DNA of 64,000 bases from Jejuia sp047345485 (GCF_047345485.1 NZ_JBLFEN010000003.1:248001-312000), one strand, 5' to 3'; shown: positions 36,202 through 45,502, numbered from the stretch's first letter. A program made the numbers and translations. The notes: generated from the sequence alone by a model not told the origin.

Positions 36202-37593
36202 ATGAGTCAACAAGTTATTGAAGGTGATATTGAAGAATTAGCAGCTGGTGAGTTTGAAAGAACCCCTGTACCCGCGTCCAGACTAAAAGGATGGAAATCA
36301 TTTTTAGGAATGTATGCAGGTGAACACGCTGCTGGTACAGAATTTATGATTGGCCCATTATTTTTAGCAGCAGGAGCTAGTTTAAAAGATTTAATACTAG
36401 GGTTGTTTATAGGAAACATTTTGGCTTTACTTACTTGGAGGTATATTGTGGCTCCAATAGCAGTATCAAATAAACTTACCTTATATTATCAATTAGAAAA
36501 AATTGCAGGAAAACATTTAGTAAAGGTATATAATGTAGTAAATGGCGTGCTTTTTTGCTTTTTAGCAGGAGCTATGATCACTGTTTCTGCTAGTGCTGTC
36601 GGGATACCATTTGGAGTAAGTTTTTCTGTTCCAGAAAGTATATTTGGTTTAAGTAGTGGCGCTTTTTCGGTAATAGTAGTTATTGTAGGTATAGTAATGA
36701 CCATTGTAGCTGCTGCTGGTTATAACATGGTATCTAAATTTGCTAATATCGCAGCACCATGGATGATTGTTGTTTTTGCTGTTTGTGGTATATCTGCTCT
36801 ATCTCAAATGGAAGTTGATTCTTGGAAAAGCTTAATAACAGATTGGGATAAAGGCATAAGTGTAGTGCAATCTATTAATGGTAAGGTGGATTTTGGTTTT
36901 TGGAAAATTGTAATTTTTGCATGGCTATGTAATGCTGCTATGCACTTTGGAATGTCTGATTTGAGTATTATGCGTTTCGCTAAGGATAGTCGTGCAGGAT
37001 GGGGACCAGCTATTGGGATGTTTTTAGGACACTACATGGCATGGATTTGTGCATCATTTATGCTAGCTGCTCAAATAAAACTAACAGGAGATATTTCAGC
37101 TAATCCTGGTGCTTTAGCATGGAGTGTTGTAGGTTGGACAGGTATTATCTGTGTGATAATTGCAGGTTGGACAACAGCTAACCCAACTATCTACAGAGCG
37201 GGTCTTGCTTTTCAAAGTTTGTTTTCTTCAAAGTCAAAAGCATATTCTGGTGTTATTTTAGCAGGTGTTGTGGCAACAATTGCTGGTATATTCCCTTCAC
37301 TATCAAGTAAGTTACTTGATTTTGTGGGCTTGTATGGTACTATATTAGGCCCAATGGGTGGTGTTATTTTTGTGAACCATTATCTCGCAAAAAAAATGAA
37401 TTTTATTCAAGATTATGCAGATGAAAAAGGCTCTAGTTTTAACATAGCCGTTTTATTAGCTTGGACTATTCCAGTAGCTCTTGGCTTATACTTTATCTTT
37501 GCAAAAGGGTTATTTCCTGCTTATGCAGTAGTACCTTGTTGGATTGCTTCTAGTGTGTTATATGTACTTATTATGAAATTTAAAAAATCTTAA
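36202..37593 (+). CDS. NCS1-family permease, candidate rhamnose-locus transporter
   Basis: A 463-residue inner-membrane protein with about 12 hydrophobic segments. Signatures of the purine-cytosine permease (NCS1) family are MYAGEHAAGTEFMIGPLFLA, AGYNMVSKFANIAAPWM, IAGWTTANPTIYRAGLAFQ and YGTILGPMGGVIFVNHYLA. Known members carry nucleobases, hydantoins, allantoin or thiamine-type compounds with sodium or protons. Here the gene has the same operator-promoter layout as rhaEW and the GH2 gene, and no nucleobase gene is near. The predicted cargo is therefore a product of ulvan breakdown, such as L-rhamnose or a uronate. This is inference from regulation and context only. Confidence 0.88.
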   Translation: MSQQVIEGDIEELAAGEFERTPVPASRLKGWKSFLGMYAGEHAAGTEFMIGPLFLAAGASLKDLILGLFIGNILALLTWRYIVAPIAVSNKLTLYYQLEKIAGKHLVKVYNVVNGVLFCFLAGAMITVSASAVGIPFGVSFSVPESIFGLSSGAFSVIVVIVGIVMTIVAAAGYNMVSKFANIAAPWMIVVFAVCGISALSQMEVDSWKSLITDWDKGISVVQSINGKVDFGFWKIVIFAWLCNAAMHFGMSDLSIMRFAKDSRAGWGPAIGMFLGHYMAWICASFMLAAQIKLTGDISANPGALAWSVVGWTGIICVIIAGWTTANPTIYRAGLAFQSLFSSKSKAYSGVILAGVVATIAGIFPSLSSKLLDFVGLYGTILGPMGGVIFVNHYLAKKMNFIQDYADEKGSSFNIAVLLAWTIPVALGLYFIFAKGLFPAYAVVPCWIASSVLYVLIMKFKKS

Positions 37594-37596
37594 ATT

Positions 37597-37767
37597 ATGA
37601 AAATACTAAAATTAATTAGTGGTTTGGCTATAGGTGTTTTGATACTGCTAGTAGGTATACTTTCATTTATAGGTACAATAGAGGAAGCTAATATGAAAAC
37701 GTTAATGTTGGTAGGAACTATTCTGTGGTTTGTTGCTACACCTTTCTGGATGAAAGAAGAAGAGTGA
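37597..37767 (+). CDS. Small two-helix membrane protein downstream of the permease
   Basis: A 56-codon frame starting MKILKLISGLAIGVLILLVG, with two hydrophobic segments (about residues 5-27 and 33-50) and an acidic end WMKEEE. It begins only 3 nt after the permease stop, so it is very likely co-transcribed. I recognise no family. Position suggests an accessory subunit or stabiliser of the permease. The frame has no competing gene and codon use matches the neighbours. Confidence 0.7.
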   Translation: MKILKLISGLAIGVLILLVGILSFIGTIEEANMKTLMLVGTILWFVATPFWMKEEE

Positions 37768-37779
37768 TTTTAGGTTTGT

Positions 37780-38616
37780 TTATCTCTCTTTCTTTTGAAG
37801 TTTAGAGGTATTCGTCATACTATTGATTACTATCTTAGGATTTTGATATAAATAGATTGAACTAGATCCTGTGGCATCTATACTAATATTTTTGATAACT
37901 TCTAAATAAGCATCACTAGAAATATTACACGTTAATTTGCAATCGTTTATAGTAAAGTTTTTGCCATTAAATTGTGCATTATTATCTAGTTCTATTTCTG
38001 CAGTATCACAATTACCTTCTATAACGGCGTTGGTTCTTTCGTAAAGTGATGCGTACACTTTGGGAGCATTTATAAGCGCTTCTAATTTACCTGTACCTCT
38101 CATGCTTACAACACAAGTATCTGCCGTTACATTTAATTTTACTTTAGCTTTCTCTGAGGTTTCAAAACTAAAATTATTTGTTTGTATTGTTAAACCTATT
38201 TTTGAAGAACCACTCGTTTTTAGCGTTCCGTAATTCAAGGTTAGCGGTGTTAACCCGTTTATTTCTGCATCATCAGTAGTTTCTATATGTTGTAGAATAT
38301 CATCATACTTAACTTTTATATTTAATCGTTTTTTAGATGTTATTTTTTTTAGTTTGTTGAAATACAGCACACTGTCTTTTACTATAAATTCTATAAACTC
38401 ATGTAGGTTTTCATCAGTTTCAATTTCAACAGATGGTATTTTATTATAAATTAAATTGATTTCAAAATCTTCATCTAAGGCAATGGTATGAAACGAATTT
38501 ATTTCTGTATTTACTACAGAAACCAATCTATTACCTTTTATTTTATCAGGATTTTGGGCTTGTGTAATACCTATAAAAACAGTGGCTAGAAATAATGCGA
38601 GATGTGTTTTTTTCAT
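37780..38616 (-). CDS. Secreted DUF2807 (GIN-domain) protein
   Basis: A 278-residue protein with a signal peptide ending near TQA-QN. The rest is the repetitive beta-helix-like DUF2807 fold: LVSVVNTEINSFHTIALDED, VEIETDENLHEFIEF, LKTSGSSKIGLTI, IEGNCDTAEIELDNNAQFNG. Such proteins are common in Bacteroidota and of unknown function, possibly surface or matrix associated. The glycine/serine richness is lower than in its neighbour. Its 3' end faces the small membrane gene with only 12 nt between them, and no terminator is visible there. Confidence 0.8.
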   Translation of the reverse strand: MKKTHLALFLATVFIGITQAQNPDKIKGNRLVSVVNTEINSFHTIALDEDFEINLIYNKIPSVEIETDENLHEFIEFIVKDSVLYFNKLKKITSKKRLNIKVKYDDILQHIETTDDAEINGLTPLTLNYGTLKTSGSSKIGLTIQTNNFSFETSEKAKVKLNVTADTCVVSMRGTGKLEALINAPKVYASLYERTNAVIEGNCDTAEIELDNNAQFNGKNFTINDCKLTCNISSDAYLEVIKNISIDATGSSSIYLYQNPKIVINSMTNTSKLQKKER

Positions 38617-38721
38617 TTTAATGAGGGTTAAAATTGCAACTTAAAATTATGTAGTTACTATACTAATTTAGACACAGTTAAGTGGTTGTAGGTCACTTTT
38701 TATGTACACAAATATAAACAA

Positions 38722-38755
38722 AAACACCTCAAACGATTTAAGGTTTAAGGTGCTT
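38722..38755 (-). terminator. Terminator hairpin after the DUF2807 lipoprotein gene
   Basis: On the minus strand AAGCACCTTAAAC pairs with GTTTGAGGTGTTT (13 positions with two G-T wobbles, 8-nt loop) and is followed by a T-rich run. It lies 23 nt past the stop of the gene at 38779-39507. Confidence 0.65.
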
Positions 38756-38778
38756 AAAATTTTAAAGTGTATCGCAGG

Positions 38779-39507
38779 TTATCTCTTACTTACGCTTCCA
38801 CCAGAGCTTTTATCAGTATCAAGTATTTCTGGGTTACCATAGTAATTTACACTTGCGCCACTTGATGCATTAGCAATTAGTGCTTTAGACGTGTTTGTAG
38901 TTAAGTTGGCACCACTAGATGCTGACACATCCGACGATTCTGCTACTAAATCTCCGCCTTTTATAGTGCTACCACTACTGGCTTCGGCATTTAAGTTAAC
39001 GGTTTTACCAGAAACTTTTAAACTACTACCGCTAGAAGCGTCGCATGATAACTCATTAGTATCTACGTTGACCTGCATATTGCTGCCACTACTAGATTTT
39101 AGTAGCAATTTGTTTGAAGAAATTGTATTCGTAGAGTGAATACTAGAACCACTTGTTGATGTTATAGCATCAAGAGATTTACAATTTACATTTATTTTTT
39201 TTGAAGACGCTTTACCAATTTGCTCTTTACAATGAATTTTTAAAACACCATCTTTAATTTCAGTTAAAATAAGGGCTTGTAAATTCTCATCAGCTTCTAC
39301 GGTAATTGAAGTATTACTGCTTTGGGTAAGGTAAACATTTAAGCCTTCTGTTGCTTTAATTTTTGAAAAAGGGGCGTTAACAGTTCGCGTTTCCAATACC
39401 ACATTACCGTTTCCTTTTACACCAGTATTCCAATTTATATTTAAGTTGCAGGAACATAAAAGTAAACTTAAGATTGAGGTTACAATAATTCTGATTAGTG
39501 TTGTCAT
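38779..39507 (-). CDS. DUF2807 (head-GIN) lipoprotein
   Basis: A 242-residue lipoprotein (lipobox LCSC, Cys20). DUF2807 begins with GNVVLETRTVNAPFSKIKAT and VEADENLQALILTEIKDGVL. A serine/glycine-rich ladder follows (TSTSGSSIHST, SSSGSNMQV, ASSGSSLKVSG, SSGSTIKGG, SSGANLTTN, SSGASVNYYG) with about one repeat per 20 residues, as expected for a right-handed beta-helix. Function unknown; envelope-exposed adhesin-like or structural roles have been proposed for the family. It lies downstream of the PadR/PspC pair and may belong to the same regulatory unit. Confidence 0.85.
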   Translation of the reverse strand: MTTLIRIIVTSILSLLLCSCNLNINWNTGVKGNGNVVLETRTVNAPFSKIKATEGLNVYLTQSSNTSITVEADENLQALILTEIKDGVLKIHCKEQIGKASSKKINVNCKSLDAITSTSGSSIHSTNTISSNKLLLKSSSGSNMQVNVDTNELSCDASSGSSLKVSGKTVNLNAEASSGSTIKGGDLVAESSDVSASSGANLTTNTSKALIANASSGASVNYYGNPEILDTDKSSGGSVSKR

Positions 39508-39619
39508 GGTTTTTGTTTTAAATGATTGATGATTAGTTGTTTATTAATTCAAATATAGTTGTAATAGTTCTGTGTTTTTAAAATTGATTTCTCAACTGTT
39601 GTTTTTTGATGATGAATTG

Positions 39620-41428
39620 TTAGTTATCTGATTGTACATCAATACCACTACTGTTAATATTTACTTTAACATCGTCCGATTCTATTTTTATACCGCTAGC
39701 ATTAATTTTTACATGATCATTATTATCTTTAATTTCAATACCATCTCCATCAATAGTAACAGTTTCAGTATCTACGTTTACAGTTAAATTTTCATCTTCA
39801 CAATCCATACACTTGGTATCATCTTTCATAATTTTCAAATATTGTTCTTCCTGTCCGTTATCTAAAATATCATCATAATTAGATGTATTTCTATGAAATG
39901 AATATGTGTTATCATCGGCATATAAAGTAGAGCCTTCTGGTAAATATAAAATTAACTCTACTTCTTGATCTCTATACTTATTTTCAAATCCTGTGGTTAA
40001 AAACGCATCAAGATTAAGTGTGTTACCTATCAGTGTATAGCCATAATTTATCTTTTCAGCACGTTTTTTTGCAGCGCCATAACTACTGCCTTCAGCTATT
40101 TTTTCAATATTAAGAGAGGCTAGCGAATCTTTTGTAGATCTTACAATCAATCTAATATCAGACGAATAAATTATCTTTTCGTCATTCTCATCAGGTACAA
40201 TTTTAAAGCTGTTAGCATCTCTATATAAATAACCACGTTTAGATCTGTAATAATTATCATTACCAACCATTTTTACAAACACCGTATCATTTGCTGTAAT
40301 AAGTAGCTGCTCTTTTTTAACAACATTAGCATCAAAAGCATGTTCGCTAGCCTGTTTTACACCCATTATTATTAAACCAATTACAGCAATAAACCATAAA
40401 CCTAATAAAGAGAATTTAGCTACGTTACCTATAGATTTAAGATTATTAACTAAAATTTTTAAACCTAAATACGCTAGAAAAAAGAAAGGAACCCCAATTG
40501 CGAAAAATACAAGTAAGGATACCAACCAAATAGGAGTATTTGCAGCATTTGCGGCATTTATAATATCAAAACCAGGTATGTTTACAGCATCAGAAATTCC
40601 AACTGTAAATACTGAAACTATTAAAGCTATAACAGTTACTGATCCTACAAATAATAATAGTGCTCCAATAAATTTAGCAAAGATTTTAAAAATAAACATC
40701 ACAACATCGCCCAGTGTTTCAAAAAACGATCTTGAAGACGATTTTATAGAGTTAGCACTTTTTTTTACATCTACATTTCTAGCAGCGTTTGATACGGAAT
40801 CTGATACATTTTTGGCAACGTCACCAACAGTTTCAGTTACCGTATCAAAACCATCTTTAATTTTTTTTTCAATATTACTAATGTTAACAGGTGCTCCTGT
40901 CATCATTATTTTTTCGGCAGTAGTTTTAGCTTCTGGCACTAAAATCCATAGTAAAATATAGAGTAAAACACCCGTACCGGCTACGGCTACTAGAAGTATC
41001 CAAGCTAAACGAATCCAAATAACATCTACACCAAAATAATGCGCTAAACCTGCAGAAACGCCACCCACATAAGAGCTATCAGTATCTCTATACAATCTTT
41101 TTGAAGGTGCATATTGTGTAGATTTAGAGTAAGATTGATGTGGTTCATCCTCAAAAATCTCATCATCTACTAAGTAATCCTCTGGCTGCCCCATAATGGC
41201 AATTACAGCGTCTACCTCTTTAATACGTATTACTTGTTTATCGTTTTGCACGCGCTCGTTAAAAAGTTCGGCAATACGCGCTTCTATATCAGCGATAATT
41301 TCAGATCTACCTTGAGAATCTGTAAATGAACGTTTTATAGCCTCAAGATAGCGTTGTAATTTAAGGTAAGCATCCTCATCTATATGAAAAAATATACCTG
41401 CTAAATTTATGTTGACTGTTTTATTCAT
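39620..41428 (-). CDS. PspC-domain membrane protein with DUF2807-like C-terminus
   Basis: A 602-residue protein. The N-terminal region (1-100) is soluble and resembles the conserved N-terminus of flavobacterial PspC proteins (FHIDEDAYLKLQRYLEAIKR). The PspC domain is at about 108-172 (VGGVSAGLAHYFGVDVIWIR followed by a long hydrophobic helix). Three to four more membrane segments lie between 245 and 375. The C-terminal domain has repeated short beta motifs (VDTETVTIDGDGIEIKD, KINASGIKIESDDVKVNI) like a DUF2807 tail. It overlaps the PadR gene by 8 nt, so the two are translated together. Likely role: PadR-controlled envelope-stress protein. Known from the family, not testable here. Confidence 0.85.
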   Translation of the reverse strand: MNKTVNINLAGIFFHIDEDAYLKLQRYLEAIKRSFTDSQGRSEIIADIEARIAELFNERVQNDKQVIRIKEVDAVIAIMGQPEDYLVDDEIFEDEPHQSYSKSTQYAPSKRLYRDTDSSYVGGVSAGLAHYFGVDVIWIRLAWILLVAVAGTGVLLYILLWILVPEAKTTAEKIMMTGAPVNISNIEKKIKDGFDTVTETVGDVAKNVSDSVSNAARNVDVKKSANSIKSSSRSFFETLGDVVMFIFKIFAKFIGALLLFVGSVTVIALIVSVFTVGISDAVNIPGFDIINAANAANTPIWLVSLLVFFAIGVPFFFLAYLGLKILVNNLKSIGNVAKFSLLGLWFIAVIGLIIMGVKQASEHAFDANVVKKEQLLITANDTVFVKMVGNDNYYRSKRGYLYRDANSFKIVPDENDEKIIYSSDIRLIVRSTKDSLASLNIEKIAEGSSYGAAKKRAEKINYGYTLIGNTLNLDAFLTTGFENKYRDQEVELILYLPEGSTLYADDNTYSFHRNTSNYDDILDNGQEEQYLKIMKDDTKCMDCEDENLTVNVDTETVTIDGDGIEIKDNNDHVKINASGIKIESDDVKVNINSSGIDVQSDN

Positions 41429-41789
41429 CTTCTTTGTGTTTTTCTTGTGCTGAATGTATTTCAGTATGGTTTGTTACAATGTTTACTGCGTTACGCAATT
41501 CGTTCCAAGTAGTATCTAATTCTTTTAAAAATAATTTACCGGTTTCGGTTAAACCGTAATACTTTCTTGGTGGTCCAGAGGTACTTTCTTCCCATCTGTA
41601 ATTTAAAAGTCCAGCATTTTTAAGTCGCGTTAGCAAAGGGTAAATTGTACCCTCAACTACTAGCAACTTTGCGTCTTTTAGCGTCCCTAAAATCTCCGCA
41701 ACATAGGCATCGTTATCCTTTAATACCGATAGTATGCAAAACTCTAAAACGCCTTTACGCATTTGTGCTTTTGTGTTTTCTATCTTCAT
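41421..41789 (-). CDS. PadR-family transcriptional regulator
   Basis: A 122-residue winged-helix protein with the PadR pattern: MRKGVLEFCILSVLKDNDAYVAEI, VVEGTIYPLLTRLKNAGLL and ESTSGPPRKYYGLTETGKLFL. PadR proteins usually repress their own operon until a ligand or stress signal binds. It is the first gene of the unit with the PspC-domain gene, overlapping it by 8 nt, which is the standard arrangement in Bacteroidota. Confidence 0.92.
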   Translation of the reverse strand: MKIENTKAQMRKGVLEFCILSVLKDNDAYVAEILGTLKDAKLLVVEGTIYPLLTRLKNAGLLNYRWEESTSGPPRKYYGLTETGKLFLKELDTTWNELRNAVNIVTNHTEIHSAQEKHKEDE

Positions 41790-41873
41790 AGTGTCATTCC
41801 TTTAATGTTGTAAAACTGTTCATTTTTTGATTGATTTGATTGATGATTATTGATGAAATTTTAAATAATATTA

Positions 41874-41961
41874 ATTAGGGCGTTACCACAAGGGTCGGGC
41901 TTTCACTAGTCGCTCCTCCTTAGGTCGGGAGCTTCAACATACCGTTCAATCCCTAACGCGG
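41874..41961. repeat. GC-richer intergenic repeat-like element
   Basis: About 88 bp of distinctly higher GC in an AT-rich gap. It starts TTAGGGCGTTACCACAAGGG and ends ATCCCTAACGCGG, so GCGTTA near the left end is inverted as TAACGC at the right end. An inner GCTCC...GGGAGC hairpin is also present. From memory, elements with GGGCGTTACC...GGGTCGGGCTTTC...ATCCCTAACGC recur between genes in many Flavobacteriaceae genomes. Only one copy is seen in this window. Confidence 0.5.
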
Positions 41962-41986
41962 TATTGGCTATTAATTCAGATTGCTG

Positions 41987-42433
41987 TCATTTTAAAAAAT
42001 TAATAGTAAACGGATAGTTGTAAAATTGGCCATCTCTAGCTTTTAAACTCGCAATAACAATTAGTGCTAACTCTATAATAAAAGCGAGTATAGCCAATAC
42101 ACCTAAACCACCACCAACATAAAGTAGGGCAGATGGCTTACCCATGGAAATATGAAAATCGTGTAACCCATGAAAATCTATAAAATCTAAACCGCTAAAA
42201 ATTTTAAAAATAAAAAATGGTACTGTAAGTGTACCCAATATTATGGCATACAATAACATACTAATCTGGAAGTTTAAAGCTTGCTTACCGTGTTGGTCTA
42301 TAAAGTCGGATTTATCTTTGTTAATCGTCCATAATAATAGCGGCCCAATAAAATTTCCAAGTGGAATAACAAACCTACTAAAGGTAGATAAGTGAATAAA
42401 TGTGGCAATGTTTTTTTGATGATTATCTAACAT
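41987..42433 (-). CDS. DUF4870 membrane protein
   Basis: A 148-residue protein with three to four hydrophobic segments. The motif WTINKDKSDFIDQHGKQALNFQ is the DUF4870 (Tic20-like) signature, and the end reads GQFYNYPFTINFL. It is a common small inner-membrane protein of Bacteroidota with unknown function. It is the gene upstream of PadR but separated by the repeat element, so co-transcription is doubtful. Confidence 0.88.
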   Translation of the reverse strand: MLDNHQKNIATFIHLSTFSRFVIPLGNFIGPLLLWTINKDKSDFIDQHGKQALNFQISMLLYAIILGTLTVPFFIFKIFSGLDFIDFHGLHDFHISMGKPSALLYVGGGLGVLAILAFIIELALIVIASLKARDGQFYNYPFTINFLK

Positions 42434-42773
42434 GATTTTTGTTGATTGATTAAAACATATAATAGTTTCTTATACAAATATATGTCTAAAAGAAGGTACT
42501 TTGTTACGCATAGTACTAAAATTTAACATTTTTTTAACATAGTTTGAAGCTCTTTATAATCAAAAGAGAAAAGATTAAAATATGAGAATACTTCTAAAGT
42601 ACTCTGCTATATTTTAAACTTATATATGTTTATATGCGTACAAATAAAACACAATGATATATTTAAAATTAAATAGAGAATTTATGTTAACTATTTGTAT
42701 TATAGTGTTTTATTTTGGTATTTAAGTGTAATGTGTATGTTAAATTCTCTATAAATTAAATAATAGAGTATAA
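42434..42773. other. Intergenic region between DUF4870 and cydB
   Basis: 340 bp, AT-rich. The only structure I can support is the inverted-repeat element listed at 42666-42761. The right end is the 3' flank of cydB; the left end must hold the DUF4870 promoter. No gene seen. Confidence 0.6.
42666..42761. repeat. Small element with 11-bp inverted ends and 9-bp flanking direct repeat
   Basis: TAGAGAATTTA (42674-42684) and TAAATTCTCTA (42741-42751) are perfect inverted arms enclosing 56 bp. AAATTAAAT stands on both outer sides (42666-42674 and 42753-42761). The layout resembles a miniature inverted-repeat element with a target duplication, but the region is so AT-rich that a chance origin remains possible. 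Confidence 0.35.
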
Positions 42774-43811
42774 TTAATAACTGGTGTCATCTAATTTTAC
42801 TTTACCATGAAATGTTTTGTACAGAAACAGAAAATATCCAGCTAAGAGAGGTGCGCCAATAAGAACAATAGTTAACATGATACCCAAAGATTTTTGAGAC
42901 GATGCTGCATTATAGATAGTAACACTATAATCTGGATGAATTGTAGAGGGTAATAATACAGGATATAATTGAAAAGCTACCAACATTAATAAAAACGACA
43001 TGGTTAATGACGAAAAAATTAAAGCACTAGCATACTTTTTTTTAGATACTAGCCGCGGTACGTTAGCTACTGCTAAAAAAGCAAAAACCGGAAGTATAAA
43101 AAATACAGGATATTCTTTAAATTTATCTGTAACACCTGGTAAAAATACCAGCGTATATAAAGACGTAGCTGCAAAACTCATAATAAAAAAAATCATACTT
43201 TTTTTAAGCAAAAAAGTTAATCTTGCATGTAACCTACCTTCAGTTTTTAGTAATAAAAAAATAGCACCTTGCGTCATAAATAAAGACACGGTAGTTACGC
43301 CAACAATAATAGCATAAGGATTTAAAAACGAAAAAAACATACCACCTTTGTAGCTGTAATTTTCACCTAATGCAACCCCTTGAAGTAAGTTGGCTAAAAC
43401 CACACCTAATAAAAATGAAATTAATGTATTTGATACAAAATATATAATATCCCAAGTTTTACGCCACCATAGCATATTTTCAGCACTTCTAAATTTTATC
43501 GCAGAAGATCGTAATACCAATAACATTAAAAATAACATAAATGGTACATACATGGTAGATAGCATAGTAGCATACATTACTGGAAAACCAGCAAACAATG
43601 CGCCACCACCAATAATTAGCCATACTTGGTTGGCATCCCACAAAGGGCCTATGGCATTTATTGCAATACGCCTACTTAAATCTTTTCTAAAAAATAAGTG
43701 CCAAGATCCTGCACCGTAATCAAAACCTTCTAAAATAGCATAACCTGAAAATAGTAAGCCTACTACCAAATACCAAAGCGTTGGATAATCTAACCCTAAA
43801 AAAGTGTTCAT
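42774..43811 (-). CDS. cydB: Cytochrome bd ubiquinol oxidase subunit II
   Basis: A 345-residue protein with about eight or nine membrane helices. The family start is clear (LWYLVVGLLFSGYAILEGFDYGAGSWHL), as is GPLWDANQVWLIIGGGALFAGFP. CydB is the structural partner of CydA in the high-affinity quinol oxidase that works at low oxygen. It starts 10 nt after cydA in the same direction. The gene shows no truncation. Confidence 0.96.
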   Translation of the reverse strand: MNTFLGLDYPTLWYLVVGLLFSGYAILEGFDYGAGSWHLFFRKDLSRRIAINAIGPLWDANQVWLIIGGGALFAGFPVMYATMLSTMYVPFMLFLMLLVLRSSAIKFRSAENMLWWRKTWDIIYFVSNTLISFLLGVVLANLLQGVALGENYSYKGGMFFSFLNPYAIIVGVTTVSLFMTQGAIFLLLKTEGRLHARLTFLLKKSMIFFIMSFAATSLYTLVFLPGVTDKFKEYPVFFILPVFAFLAVANVPRLVSKKKYASALIFSSLTMSFLLMLVAFQLYPVLLPSTIHPDYSVTIYNAASSQKSLGIMLTIVLIGAPLLAGYFLFLYKTFHGKVKLDDTSY

Positions 43812-43821
43812 AGTTATGTGT

Positions 43822-45177
43822 TTAAACGTATTTTAAAAATTCATCTGGATGTTTAGCTTCATCGTAAGGCCCATGCTTAATCTTTTTATTTACCGAATAA
43901 ATAAATAGAAGAAATAATATGGTATACACCACTAAAAACAGTATTAATGAAAATAGTATTTGATTAGAAGATACCTCTTGCGAGAACCCTTCATTAGTTC
44001 TTAAGTGTCCATAAACTATCCAAGGTTGTCTGCCCATTTCGGCTGTAAACCAACCTACTTGATTTGCTATTTGTGGTAATAACACCGAGAATGCGAAAAT
44101 TTTTAATACCCATTTTTTTTCAAATAAAACCCCACGCCACCATAAGAAACAGGCATATAACGTAAGGCCAATTAAAAACATACCAATAAAAATCATAATA
44201 TGATAAAATTGAAATACAGCATTTACCTGCCTAGGCCTGTCTTCTTTAGCAAATGCGTTTAATCCTGTAATGGGTGTACTAAAATCTTGATGTACTAAAA
44301 AAGATAAACCACCAGGTAATTTAATACCAGTTACCTCTTGGGTGTCGTTATTTACCCAACCAAATAAATACAAATCTGCTGGTGCAGATGCTTCATAATG
44401 CCCTTCCATTGCAGCAAGTTTAGCAGGTTGGTTAACTGCAACGCCATCTGCAGAACTATGCCCCGATAGTAATTGTGTTAGTGAGACTATTGTAGCAACA
44501 CCTAAAGCTATTTTAAACGCTTTTTTAGATATTTCTACATAACGCCCTTTTAAAAGATAATAGGCGTGCACACTTAATACTAAAAAGGCACCAGCTAAAA
44601 AAGCACCTTGCCATACATGTATTATTCTATCTACACTGGATGGATTAAAAACCATAGCCCAAAAATCGGTAACTTCTGCTCTCGCATTAAAACCTTCACC
44701 AACTATATGATAACCAGCAGGTGTTTGCTGCCAACTGTTGGCTACAACTATCCAAACTGCTGAAAACATCGAGCCTAGAAACACACCAATAGTTGAAATA
44801 AAATGAACCTTAGGCGATACTCTATTCCAGCCAAACAACAAAATTCCTAGAAAAGCACTTTCTAATCCAAAAGCAAATAAACCTTCTGCGGCTAGTGCGC
44901 TTCCAAAAATATCACCAACGTATCTGGAATATACGGCCCAATTAGTACCAAATTCAAACTCCATTATTATACCAGTAGCTACACCAATACCAAACGTTAT
45001 AGCGAAAATTTTTAACCAAAAGCGCGTTAAAATCTCATAATGTTTGTTTCCTGTTTTAAGATACATACCTTCCATATATACCATAATTAGCCCCAAACCA
45101 ATACTTAAAGGCGGATATATGTAGTGAAATGCAATAGTGAAAGCAAACTGGATTCTGGCAAGAATTTCTGTATCCAT
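43822..45177 (-). CDS. cydA: Cytochrome bd ubiquinol oxidase subunit I
   Basis: I use the ATG at 45175-45177 (MDTEILARIQFAFTIAFHYI), which agrees with the normal CydA start; an upstream in-frame ATG would add 19 unlikely residues. The 451-residue subunit carries the expected haem ligand His18, a second His in LVLSVHAYYLLKGR, and EMGRQPWIVYGHLRT near the methionine ligand of haem b558. The quinol loop is short, as is usual in Bacteroidota. Together with CydB it reduces oxygen at microaerobic levels and generates proton motive force. Confidence 0.95.
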   Translation of the reverse strand: MDTEILARIQFAFTIAFHYIYPPLSIGLGLIMVYMEGMYLKTGNKHYEILTRFWLKIFAITFGIGVATGIIMEFEFGTNWAVYSRYVGDIFGSALAAEGLFAFGLESAFLGILLFGWNRVSPKVHFISTIGVFLGSMFSAVWIVVANSWQQTPAGYHIVGEGFNARAEVTDFWAMVFNPSSVDRIIHVWQGAFLAGAFLVLSVHAYYLLKGRYVEISKKAFKIALGVATIVSLTQLLSGHSSADGVAVNQPAKLAAMEGHYEASAPADLYLFGWVNNDTQEVTGIKLPGGLSFLVHQDFSTPITGLNAFAKEDRPRQVNAVFQFYHIMIFIGMFLIGLTLYACFLWWRGVLFEKKWVLKIFAFSVLLPQIANQVGWFTAEMGRQPWIVYGHLRTNEGFSQEVSSNQILFSLILFLVVYTILFLLFIYSVNKKIKHGPYDEAKHPDEFLKYV

Positions 45178-45502
45178 ATGGTTATATATTTTCAACACAA
45201 ATTTAAAAATATATATTGCTAAATTGGGTAACATTCATTACATAATTATACATTTTTCGTAATAATCTTAATAGTATTTAAATGTTTTTTGAAGAGAAAA
45301 ATATGGTGTTATTGCTATTAATAATAATTGTATAAATACAGTTGTAATTATTAGAAATAAATAACTACTAAACATAATAATTTAGTTGAAGTGTTAGCCC
45401 AAAACTTAAGCTATTACCAAAAACTTAAAAACGTTTGTAACTAAAGTTACTGTTTTTAAAACTTAGAGTATTTAATTTTACATCTTTAAATATATTACAA
45501 TT
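45178..45502. promoter_or_regulatory. Divergent region upstream of cydA
   Basis: 325 bp, AT-rich. On the minus strand TAAATTTG (45198-45205) fits the -7 consensus 20 nt before the cydA start; no clear -33 TTG accompanies it. The right part contains several A/T tracts and must carry the promoter of the lipoprotein gene at 45503. No gene or strong hairpin found. Confidence 0.4.
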
